From Helichrysum umbraculigerum (lineage: Eukaryota > Streptophyta > Magnoliopsida > Asterales > Asteraceae): a DNA stretch of 64,000 nt. Positions 49,291 to 59,862 of the stretch are shown one piece after another. The translations under genes and the position numbers were made by a program. The DNA lies in NCBI GenBank assembly GCA_949592205.1, contig CATIUR010000001.1, forward strand, positions 315,784,750 to 315,848,749, in the 5' to 3' direction. Every line of letters begins with the position of its first letter. The stretch's first letter is position 1. Below the pieces are notes generated by a model that saw only the letters and a list, made by a program, of their open reading frames with translations, had not been told where the DNA came from and ran no database searches.

Positions 49291-50343
49291 ATGAACTTAC
49301 TCGCTAGTGAACCTTTAGGATTAACTCTTCTTCTTAGACCCCTACGTCTTTCTTTATTTTTCCTTCCTTTCACTATTTTCACAAATTACGTTATCCCTGT
49401 CCACTCAACCAGTCAACCACCTGCCAACGAGACTATGACAGCTACACGTATAACTCTCGCTGAAAACTCTAAACCTCTGATTGAAGGTTGAGGAGGACCA
49501 ATTGTCTATCCGGAAACCGATAGAACTTCATTTGAATTAAAGCCCCATATTGTTCAGTTAGTCCAAAACCTCTGTCAATTCCGTGGCCTACCAAATGATG
49601 ATCCCAACTCCCACCTTGACAAATTCATTTCCTTATCCAACTCTTTTAAGCCGATTGCGGTTAATCAAGACATAGTCTATCTATACCTATTTCCCTATTC
49701 ACTCACTCTCAATGCACAAACCTGGTTTGAGGAACTAGAGATTAACTCTATAACCTCTTGGGTAGAATTAGCAACCAAATTTTTGGCCAAATATTTCCCC
49801 CCATCAAAACAAGCCACGTTTAGGTCCAACATCATAAACTTTTGTCAAGTGAATGATGAATCAATATTCGATGCATGGGAGCGCTTTAAGATTGCTTAAG
49901 AAATGTCCAAATCATCGATTTGAGCGCCCAGACCAGCTGCGCATTTTCTACAATGGTCTCTTCCCACATCACCGTCCTTTATTTGATACCGCTCTCAAGG
50001 TAGTTTCATAGACTGTACGGCAAATGAAGCTTGGAGCCTTATTGAGAAAATGACAATACACAACCATGACTGGAACAGTGAAAATCACCCCTCGCTAGTG
50101 AATTCACCTACTACAATCGGGAATGAAGCTATCAAAACCCTCACTCAGCAACTGGCAGACCTAACCAAGGAGATTAAGGAATTGAAAAGTCAACAACAAC
50201 AAGTCTGTCAAGTTCAAACCTGCCTTAATTGTGCTAATCTGAACCACTCAGCCCAAATTCCTTAGTCTCATCTAACTTCACCCAATACTAACCCTTCTCT
50301 TAACCCACCTAGGAATAGCACACTAACTTACCAACCTCAACCT
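49291..50343 (+). pseudogene. Element E gag, N-terminal and middle part, broken
   Basis: Athila gag matrix/capsid region. It starts at ATG 49291 (MNLLASEPLG). After a stop near 49488 it continues as FELKPHIVQLVQNLCQFRGL, NAQTWFEELEINSITSW and DAWERFK. A frameshift near 49885 moves it to another frame (KKCPNHRFERPDQLRIFYNG), with a TAG near 50009, and it returns by 50050. Another in-frame TAG is at 50263-50265. Family assignment rests on the characteristic Athila string around FYNGL and the neighbouring primer site. Inactive in its present form. Confidence 0.85.
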
Positions 50344-52644
50344 TTGGAACCCTCTCCCTCACAAACCTCTAGTTTTGACGACACCCTGATACAAGTCATT
50401 CAAGGTCTCTCGGCTAGACAAGACCAAACTGATCTCATCTTAAGAGATCATTTGACTTTGTTAAAAGCTTTCGAATCCCAGTTAGGACAATTAGCACAGC
50501 GTATTAATGCTAAACCTCAGGATAGTCCAACTAGTTGCCATAAGGAGGCTTCCCATATTCAAGACTCTCAGGTAGCACATAGCCCACCTATGATTTCTTC
50601 TCCGGTGAAGGAACCACCTATTGTCCCATCGACAATGGATTTAGAGTCTACATCAAATAGGAAAATCCCATTTCCGGCTCGTCTTAAACAACGACCCGAC
50701 AAGCTTAAGTCTTTTAAGCTTGATAGGAAATTCCTAGATACCGCCTCTGAAGTTCACTCCAAAAAGTACTTCAGAAAACTTCTTACAACCAAGGATAAGG
50801 TACCCGAAGTACCCAATGTCCCGCTGAACGAGGAATGTTCAGCTATCTTGAAAAATATCATTCCTGAAAAACTCGGAGATACTGGACGTTTTACTCTTCC
50901 ATGTTCCATTTACAATTCAGGCATCATCTGTTCTCTTGCCGATTTAGGAGCTAGTGTTAATCTTATGCCATACTCGCTCTTCAAGAGGCTTGAGTTAGAA
51001 AATCTTCGACCTACCAAAATGACCATACAGCTTGCTGACCACTCAGTCAAATATCCTAGGGGAATAGCTGAAAATGTTTTAGTTAGGATTGACAAATTTC
51101 TTTACCCAGCAGATTTTGTAGTAATGGATATGTAGGAAGACGTACACATCCCAATCATACTAGGAAGACCTTTCATGAATACGGCCAAGGCAATCATCAA
51201 CGTCTTCGCACAAACCATCAGCTTGCAGTCTCAGGGAGAAACCATCACTTTCCATATCGACAATCCAAATGCTGGAGAGCAAGCCGATATGTACATGATC
51301 TCCATGAAGACCGCGGAGGACAAAGAAACTGCAAAGCCAACAACTGAAAGTAAATCTAGCAAGGAAATGGCAATCACGCCATATTTCCCGATTGTCCTCC
51401 GACGAATAGGACAAGAGATGAAAAACGCATCTCCATCAGCAAACAACCCAACGATGGAAGAATTGATCAAAACGAGAAAGATGGAAGAAGAAAACAAAAG
51501 AAGCAGACCGCCACTCAACCTATTTAACACTGATGAAATGGCGGAAAGTAACCACAACCATCCCATGAGAAGAGAAACACTGGAGGAATATTCCAAACGC
51601 ATAAGATACCAACCGCAAACCGTCATAGAACACAAAGTGCTCGAAGAATTCATCCAAAGATTTGACAAAGCGGTAGAAGGAATTAGCAACGCAGTCAACT
51701 TGCTTGCTCCTTCCCCTGCTGAACTGCAATTCTGTCAACAACAGAAACGGACTTACGCTAGGATCTACAATACCTTTAAAAGATCTAACATCCCATTTAC
51801 CTCAACGCAATGGGAGATGTTAGGATCCATTAGAGCGCATATGAAAGAGACTACTGGACATCCGAGCAGTCGTGCCGACATTTCAATGATGAATGACCTC
51901 ACATCATTGCTTAACTTGCTAAGTAGAGAAGATCACCTCAGCTCCAAGGAAAGCGGATCTATGGTTATCAACTCCACTATGGAAAAACAAATTGAGTCAA
52001 TGATTGAAGAACTTAGTGATCTTGTTTGGGAGGAATCAAGGCGCGAACGACCCTTTAGGATTACATATAAATCTCCACTTGATATCGCTACTTCTGTTAC
52101 GATCCATCCAAGGGAGATTCAACAACGGAAAAGTAACTCCAGAACAAAGTTCATATTCTACTCAGGATGCAAGGAGATACTTCGTCAGCTTGTTCTAGTT
52201 TTCTCAGAATCCGATTTCCCATTCAACAACCATCAGCACCGGCAAATAGAGGACCTGTGCACGTCCATCAGAAGATTCAACGGAAACCCCAAGACCGAGA
52301 ATTATGAAGGCATAAAACTGCAATTCTTGGCGTTTGTTTGCTCTCTCTGGCAAAACCCACCGCCAAGAGAGGTTGTTAAGACAGACACAGCCACCATGAC
52401 CGACCCTAGTGGACCTGTCACTAAAGCAGTTGACTACATCACCTTCGAACTTCACGGACTTGCAAGGACAACTTCAGAGCATCTTCTGAACTACAAGGAA
52501 ACATCGAGAGATAGTCCACTTGAATTGATTACGACAATAGTCAATCATTTCATGAGAATCTATCCACCTCGATACACTTTTCTGCAACCTAGGGCCCACA
52601 ACATCTACAAAGGGGATCCCATGGATGCACCAATCTCCATCTAG
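50344..52644 (+). pseudogene. Element E gag C-terminus, protease and fused X domain (one stop)
   Basis: One frame with a single TAG at 51133-51135. The first part is gag tail then an aspartic protease of the Athila type: DLGASVNLMPYSLF near 50940, then, after the stop, IPIILGRPFMNTA near 51155. The frame then goes straight on with about 450 residues of unrecognised protein (X) to TAG 52644. RT, RNase H and integrase, which should follow GRPF, are missing. X has an acidic/basic linker, then two related helical segments at about residues 200-252 and 343-396 (counted from the Met at 51175), each with an FxxSxxPFxxxQ signature, and ends near NHFMRIYPPR. It is homologous to the C-terminal two thirds of the D ORF at 62177-63928. 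The stop is probably a later mutation (GAG to TAG). A deletion that fused two ORFs in frame is the simplest origin. The function of X is unknown. Confidence 0.85.
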
Positions 52645-54265
52645 CTAGGAGAAAAGAAGTCGAGCTATCGACTTTAAAAGAGCGCTTCTCGGGAGGCAAC
52701 CTGTGTTTTTACATTTCTTCAATTTTACATTCCAAGAAGTGATGAAGTCTCCGACTATCTTTCACACTTGGATATACGAACAAGTTTCTGTATGACGCAT
52801 CAAGTCTTTGATGCCGCGCATCAAAGAAAGTATATCCAACGTGTTCACACCTACGAGACCAATCACAAGAAGACTTGATCAAGAATGCACCAAGAAAGAC
52901 GGAATCCGGAAAATGCACACAAAGGAACTGCAACAACCGGGGAGTACTTCTAAACCGTCTCTTTCATTCATTTTAAATATACCATATCCATTATGCTTAT
53001 CACTAAGTGTGGGATTCAAACCCAACACACACTGAAAGAACGCAACTTAGATGTTTAAAACCCTAAGTGTGGGATTTTACCCCATTCAGAGCTTAGTATA
53101 ACATCGAGGACGATGTTCCTTTAAGTGTGGGATAGCAGTAGTTACACTACTGTTAAATGGATATTGGTATATGCTTGATTCTAAAATCGTTGCTCTTTAT
53201 AAAACCTTGCTTCTCCATAAAAGTAAACAAAATTTTTCAAAATTGAGTTAAAAATATGTTGAAAATGAAAAATTTTAAACAAAGAATGATTTACTTTGGG
53301 GAAGAAGGAAAAATAAAATACAAATTCTTTTGAAAGGCTAGTTTAGTAATCCCATAAAGAGCATCGCATGACTAAGCACACAACAACCTAACTTTCAATT
53401 CGTGAGGTATCTTGAGCCATATGAAAAGCATTCACTTTTAATGCTTCACTTTTTCGATTCTTGAGTGTGCCGATGTATGCGTTTAGAATCAGAACTTGCT
53501 CTTGCTATGCATTTCGAATCCGAACTGGTGAATCAAAAAGGAGATCGAATCACATCATTCTTGAACCCATCCAAACACCCAAAAATAAGTACGTTACCCC
53601 CTTTACCTACTCAAAAGCATCCCTCAAACTTCATAGAAAGTTCCAAAGATGAAAAAAGAGAAGTATTAAGGATATGACGTCAAAGGAAAAAAATATCTCA
53701 GAAAATTCGAAGAAAAGAAAGTCAAATGGAGAAAAAGACTCCTCCCAAAAGAAAAAGGCGTCAAATCTCCCGAAAATTCAAAAATTTCAGCTTTCCGCTT
53801 CACCAAAAAGAAAACCTATGAAAAACCAACACAACCCCCTCTCATACCACCAACACTCCACTCCACAAACCCTACATCACTTCCCTTAGAATGATTGTGG
53901 CTAGATCGACTTCGCGCTCACCAAAAAGGTAACGATTTGATACTCGATCAAGCCTATGACGATAAACAATACATGACTGGCGTTCTGAGCGATTGATATA
54001 ATAGAATAGAAAACCCTAAACACTTTGAGTGATTGGAGTGACCACCTTGAGAGGATCGCCCAGTCATGTATCAACGATCAATGATCAAAAGCATGCTCCT
54101 AAAGATTACAACCTTGCTTTCTAAAATACCAAATATCTTTATTTTTTTTCAAAACCCCCTTAGTAAAAAGTTCCCATCTTAAAATAATTTCATTATCTGC
54201 TTATCTTTAACCATGTTGAACGTTAGTTTGCTTGAGGACAAGCAAAGTTCTAAGTGTGGGATACT
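52645..54265 (+). other. 3' non-coding region of element E with four polypurine-like motifs
   Basis: Begins with GCGCTTCTCGGGAGGCAACC near 52682, the post-ORF motif also seen in 0 and D. TAAGTGTGGGAT is at 53004, 53064 and 53122 and again directly before the LTR at 54251-54265. Sequence around 53410-53480 (TTGAGCC, ATGCTTCACT, GTGTGCCGATG) matches D on its minus strand near 61010-61080. No conserved ORF. Confidence 0.8.
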
Positions 54266-56726
54266 TGATATCGCGTAAAAAGTCACGTTTTTACTACCGA
54301 TATCTCTCTCATTCTGGAACGATTCTTGGCAAATTAACTCGAATATAGCACAAATCAGTAACATTATGCCAAGAAGGTCAAAACGAGGTTGCACGATAAA
54401 AATCAAGTAAAACGGATGTGAAACGAAGATTCCACACACGTTTGAAGATTCAAGGCATAAAAACGAGATTTCAATACCAAAGTGCCCTTCACCAACATCC
54501 ATTATTTCCAAGATGTTTGTTTTCAAAGTTCGGATCCAACAGAAGAAGAATCAACTGAAACGGGTAAAAATTGAAGATTTCGCGCCCGCCGGAAGATCCA
54601 AATGATCCATACGCAATATCTGGAGCTAGGAACCTCATTTTAAGGCATATTCTATGTCAAAATCTTCGTTTTTGAATTACAAATCCAACAAAAAAAGAAT
54701 CAACTCAAACGGACGTATAACGAAGAAAACACGCACGAATCAAGAAACGAAGCAACAAACAACGCAACGGGGCGGGGGTGGGCCCACCGCCGCCGGCAGC
54801 ACCACCACCGCCGCCGGCCACACCAAGGGCGGCGCCGGCCACCCTGCTCCCGTCCCGGTTTCCGTTTTTGGTAACTTTTGGTACCCGGTTCGCCTACTTT
54901 TCGCGTTGTACGGTACCCGGTTCGCCTACTTTTCGCGTTGTACAAGCCACTTTTGGAAAGTCTTCTAACATAAACCTTAAGGACAACTTGTGCTATTGTG
55001 AGCCAAAGCTCACCTATAAATAGGAGGCTTTTGGTTAATTTGAAAGACACACCAACACACCTACACCTTCCTAGCTTATTTTCTCTCACTCTAGAATTAA
55101 GCTCCAACTTTCTCACTCTACATTATTTATTTAGATTAGGTTTTTACTAGTATTTAAACTAGTTTAGGAGTTTTATTAGAAGTAGAAGGAAAGTGCGGAA
55201 CGCATTGTAATTTTCGGTGTATGCTCGGAATTGTGTCAATTAATTCAAGTCTATTCTCTCGCATTTAATCTCGGTTATTTCTATCCTTATCTATCTTAAT
55301 TAACTACGTTTATATTGATTATGCTAGATTTAGTTATTGCCATGATTAGAGAGTAGTATACTTATTGTGTTTGTTGTGATGTAGTTAGTTAATTACGGGA
55401 TGATTTATAATAAAATATTAAAGATCGGTAATATTACTTTGATCGTCTTATTGCATGTTCTTGTTTGATTGTTGCCTTAGGATTATCATAGTAGTAAAAT
55501 ATAAACGGTTTTAATTATCGTCAAATAATATGACGGCCCCTATTCGACTGTTACTCGATATAGTACTGGAAACACTTCAAGGTGGAGTACAAATGTATGG
55601 AAGTCGAGGAACGACCGAAGGTAGTCATATTACGAAACGATACAATATTATGAAGTGATATGATGGCCCCCTATTCGACTGTTACTCAGTATAGCGTTGG
55701 AAACACTTTAGGTGTAGTACAAATACGTGGAAGCTGCGTAACGACCGAAGGTAGTTATATTACGGACTAATATATATAAAATGAGAAACCTAGTTTAATT
55801 AACCTTTCTAAATAGACTTTTAAACTTTAAATTAATCTATCACATTTCCACCAATAAACGTGATTACAACACCTTTTTACGACGTCCAATTAAAAGGTAG
55901 TCAGTCATTTGTGTCAATACAATTTGTCAAAGGTATGAAACTATGGAACCGCAAGGCTACATGGGGGATTATCGTAGGACAAGACATGGCCCAGGGTTTA
56001 AAGCGGTGGAACCACTTAAAGTGAGGAACGCTGTAAATATCTGGGGGATTTATTGGGTAGTCTTAAGCAAGGGCTGGTTTAAAGTCATAAATGAACTGTT
56101 TTAATACATGAATCTGTTAGGATGACAAGGGATCGTTATATGATTCAGTAATGTCTAGTACCTTAAGATTTTGTTCCCGTTCATATGAAAGTATTATTAA
56201 ACCTTAATTAAGATTTTGCTCATTATTCAAAATACTTTGTAATGTTACCATAACCTAGCTCCCGGTGTGACATGCTAATGGGATTTTAATTAGTAGGGAA
56301 TCTAGTGTTTACATGCAAGTATTCTAGAATGATAATTAACTAATATCTTTCAAAATAGTTTCTCCAAATATCATCCCATAACTTAATTAACGAAATCTCA
56401 GCAAACACTATCTTTATTTTATCTGCTTTACGTTTTACTTTTATTTCGCTTTTATTTATTTACTTGCCTAAGTTAGTTAATATAAAAACCAAAACCCCCA
56501 CTATTTTATAAACCATTCACTAGTTTGAAAGCCCTCATCTGCCTCGCCTTAGTTTCAATTCAGTCGGTTTGAAGAACGACTCTAGGTCATACCTACCACT
56601 TGCTCACCCTTAGGATTAGCATTGTTAGGGAAAACTTAGGCCCCGCAATTACAAATATAAAACACTCCACTGTTGCGCGCCCGGTTAGCGATCGTTTAAC
56701 GACACCGACCTGATCGGGCCCCAACA
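54266..56726 (+). repeat. Right LTR of element E (2461 bp)
   Basis: Partner of 46778-49238 at +7488, about 99% identical with a few one-base indels near 55860 and 56100. Ends GGGCCCCAACA, followed by AGTCA. Confidence 0.93.
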
Positions 56727-56731
56727 AGTCA
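56727..56731. repeat. Target site duplication AGTCA (right) of element E
   Basis: Matches 46492-46496. Confidence 0.85.
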
Positions 56732-57245
56732 CCATCACTGCCAACATCAAACAAACTCCAAGAACAATCCCAACTACTCTAGCACGCCTCTCCAGTACAG
56801 CCACACGTGTGCGAGTAGCATCAGCTGACTCTTTGTCTACGTCCACATGGGTCTCCACAGTGCTGAGACGTCCATAGATAGACATCCTATCCCCATCCAG
56901 TCGGGAAGTGTCACCGCGCAACTCTCTGATATAGCTACGCGTGCCATAGTGTAACCCGAATAGGGCACATACCATAGCAACTAGAGTGATAGCTGTGAGC
57001 ACCAGTGGCTCACCAGTGATAGGTAGTGGACGTGAAGACTCCCCAATCTCCAAAGTAGAAGGAACGTCCTCAAGTGCTCTCCAACACCTGAGCATATCGG
57101 GCATCCATTCTAGGTGTGGGAACGGCCTCTGTGGTGGCTCCTCGGTATCGGTCATAGGCGCCTTGCCCTGTAGCGCAAGTAATCCAGTGGGAAGGTCTCG
57201 GATGCACTTTCTAGGTGCACGGACCAACCGAGATCTACAGGAGGT
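56732..57245 (-). pseudogene. Pre-gag ORF of element B, middle part, split by E and D
   Basis: The minus strand encodes a relative of the A pre-gag ORF: CIRDLPTGLLAL, HLEWMPDMLRCW, GESS, a charged helical stretch (YIRELRGDTSRLDGDRM), a second with RTRVAVLERRARV, then a hydrophobic run (VVGIVLGVCLMLAVMV). The frame is open throughout. Its N-terminal part is removed by the D LTR at 57246 and its last codons lie beyond E at 46491-46459. The open frame that continues into the E LTR (to 56685) is chance read-through. Heptad-like charge pattern plus a terminal hydrophobic run suggest an oligomeric, membrane-associated protein; this is inference. Confidence 0.75.
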
Positions 57246-59862
57246 TGTCGTGAGCCCGATCGGTCATGGTCGTCAACGCAACGGAAGGAGGACACGGCAG
57301 TGGAGTTTTAAATTTATAAGAGCTGGGGACCTAAGTTTTACTACGGCTGTATAGCAGCAGTATGACCTAGGGTCGTCCTTCAAGCTAATCGTATTGTGAA
57401 ACGGGAGTATCGAGACAAGTTGTTTATTTTAGTGATGGGATTTTTAAAACAGAGTTTGAGTGGGTTTTTGTTACTTAGGTCCGTAATTTAAAGCAATTAA
57501 ATAAAAAGTGAATAAATGGAAAAACAGAAATAGGGATGAAATCAGTATGGAGGATATGTGTTTGTTATGACTTCGTTAGCTTATGCGGGGGTGATGCTAG
57601 GGTTTTGATATGAAAACGTCTTTTAAAGGTTTGTGTCTTATCTGAGCTTAATTGTTCGTAATGTAAACACTAGTACCCTACTGGTTGGGGAAACCAATCA
57701 ATATGTCACTGAGTACTAGGCCAAATTGAGTCTGATCGGAGGAGGATGCTCAACTCTTCAACGTTATCCAGTGACGGAGTAACGACCCTTCTTGGAATAT
57801 TAGTTCCTGGGTGCATGAGATAGAGTAACATACCCACTAAAGTTCCGACCTTTCTTAACACTACGGGGACAACGAAGTCAGACAAGGCATTTAAGATTAA
57901 GACTTGGTTTGGTGACTATTAACTTTATATTAATGGTTATATTTTAGTCTCGAGCTTTCATCACGGTGTACCATGCGATTATGCATTTCCACAGTTTTCC
58001 AGACCCAATATGTACTAACGGTGTATAGTGCAATTAAGCATTTCCACAGTGTTCCAAATCTTTAGGCGTACTAACGGTGTATAGTGCTATCAAACATTTC
58101 CACAGCTCTGAAGTCAAACCAGGATGTGACACAGTCTTCAACCACCGACATTTCCTTAGCTCCTACGTATTTGTACTACACTAAAAGTGTTTCCAACGTT
58201 ACACGAAGTACAGTGCCGTTTATCGTGGTCTTTCCGGGGTCACATACTTTACGGTCACTCTAGACTAGTTTAAACTACGTTTGTATTAAAGCCCAACCAT
58301 CTATGATATAAACCAGCCCTCACTATTTCCCAATAAATCCCTGATTGATTCACGGTGTACTATACGAAAGGTTTTAAACAGTATTTCCACAGCTACGCAA
58401 TTCAGACCATGTTTACAGTATCAGAAAACATAGATAGGTAGTGACCGTTTGATCAAGGTTCGCGACTCCTTGTCATAAAGGTTCTAACCACGTTTAATTG
58501 GAGGAAAGGCGATTTGGTTTAGAAATTCATAAATACAAGATTAATAGATCACCGGTTTTCATTTATATAATATAACTGGAAACATTATTTCCACAACGGA
58601 TTGTGCCCACGACTTTCATAGCTTCCACGTTCCGTACTACACACATAAGTGATGATTCCGGCGCTATACAAATGAAAGCCGTATAACGTTACCTCCGTTA
58701 TTTCGTAATGTTATCCAATTATATGTTTAAAGCAGCATCACCCCACACATATATAAACTAACTACATCATAACAAACACACAAGGAAACTACTCACTACG
58801 CATAATAACAGGTCCTAAATCTAGCATAATAACAATAGCAATTATCATTATAACAGATAAGGAAAGAAGTAACCGTTAATAAAGCGTAGATTGAATAAGC
58901 GTTTAGAGAGAGAGTACAAGCAGATCTTCTGCAATATCCTTGACAATATTAGAATAAAAGCCCCTGAACTATTCCCTATGCTATTACAAAAGTAGCCCCT
59001 CCGTTAGTTTCAGTTAAATATTAACTGAGAACTAACTGGATCAAACCCTAGTTTCTAGAGAGAGAAAGAAAGAAAGAGAGTTTAGAGAGAGAGAGAGAGA
59101 GAGTGTGAGAGAGAAAGTGGAAATGGAGAAATGAATGGAATGTTGAAGTGTGTTGAATGATGGAGGGGTGTCTTCCTATTTATAGGCAAAGCTTGAAATC
59201 AGCCGTACAACTCGCGAAGCACGCACGTACAAGCAAACGAAGCACAAACGAGCAGCATATGGGGTGCAGGGGGCCGTATACGGCCTTCATAGGGCCGTAT
59301 ACGGTGTGTTATGGGCCGTATACGGTCTATGAAGGGCCGTATACGGTGGCCAAGGCCGTATACGGCTTCCTTCTGATTTCGTTCGTTGCTTAAAACGCGC
59401 GTATCTCCTTCGTTATGCGTCCGTTTGACCTGATTCTTTCGCCTGTGTCTTCATAATTCCGTTACGCTTCTAATGGTGCCAATATCACTGAAATTGGACG
59501 TGTACAACTTTAGCATAGCCGAAATCACTTTATAGGAGTTTGTAATCGTCCAGTCTTTTCCGTCCTTTGTCCGATTTGCATGATTCTTGATTTTCTCGTC
59601 TCGATTTTACCTATTACATCATATCATAAGGTTAGAATATGCTTATCATAGGATAAATGAGGGTGCGAGAATTGGTTGCTGCTTATTTGCTCCGTTTTGT
59701 TCGTTATTCGGATGTTTTTACTGATTTTTGTAGCAACGTCTATATTTTGAGCACTTTAGTGAATTTTAGTAAATAATGATTGTTTTGGAATGTTTTCACT
59801 AAAGATGTGCCCAAAATGTGTGGAATAATGGCTTTGAAAACATGACTTTTTGCGTTACATCA
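57246..59862 (-). repeat. 3' LTR of element D (about 2617 bp)
   Basis: The minus strand starts TGATGTAACGCAAAAAG and ends about CTCACGACA. The outer end was placed by similarity to the E LTR terminus and is uncertain by a few bases. A TATA box (CCTATAAATAGG on the minus strand) lies at about 59176-59186. A GA-rich microsatellite lies at 59056-59118. Confidence 0.85.
59271..59366. repeat. Five copies of the palindrome CCGTATACGG in the D LTR
   Basis: GGCCGTATACGG occurs five times at 15-25 bp spacing, each a perfect 10-bp palindrome CCGTATACGG, some extended to GCCGTATACGGC. It is about 85 bp upstream of the TATA box in the sense of the LTR. Confidence 0.95.

Larger units (their letters stand above)
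46497..56726 (+). mobile_element. Element E: Athila-derived element with gag-protease-X and no RT or integrase
   Basis: Left stub of internal 3' sequence (46497-46777), LTR (46778-49238), primer site, gag-protease-X frame, 3' non-coding region with polypurine motifs, and LTR (54266-56726). The LTR period is 7488 bp. The left end, next to AGTCA, is not an LTR start but sequence that belongs before the 3' LTR. The two LTRs differ at roughly 17 of 2461 positions. Without polymerase or integrase genes it must have moved using another element's enzymes. Confidence 0.9.
34703..57245 (-). mobile_element. Element B: decayed Tekay/Del-like element with pre-gag ORF, three insertions inside
   Basis: Minus-strand order in the window: pre-gag ORF (57245-56732, then 46491-46459), leader (to 46116, then 43255-42966), gag-pol (42965-38322), polypurine tract and 3' LTR (38287-34703). 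It is interrupted by the solo LTR (43256-46110), element E (46497-56726) and element D (from 57246). The primer site and 5' LTR must lie right of the window. The LTR is of the same family as that of A, into which B inserted in opposite orientation. Confidence 0.87.

Noticed and set aside
56685..56731. C-terminal extension of the minus-strand pre-gag ORF into the E LTR
   Set aside because: The boundary is the AGTCA target duplication, so the last residues are encoded by LTR DNA by chance.
57246..57275. ATGACCGATCGG as the continuation of the B pre-gag ORF
   Set aside because: It resembles ATGACTGATGG in A, but the stretch aligns better with the end of the E LTR and belongs to the D LTR.
59157..59393. 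ORF with repeated GPYT units
   Set aside because: The repeat is the CCGTATACGG DNA array read in one frame; it lies in the promoter region of the D LTR on the opposite strand.
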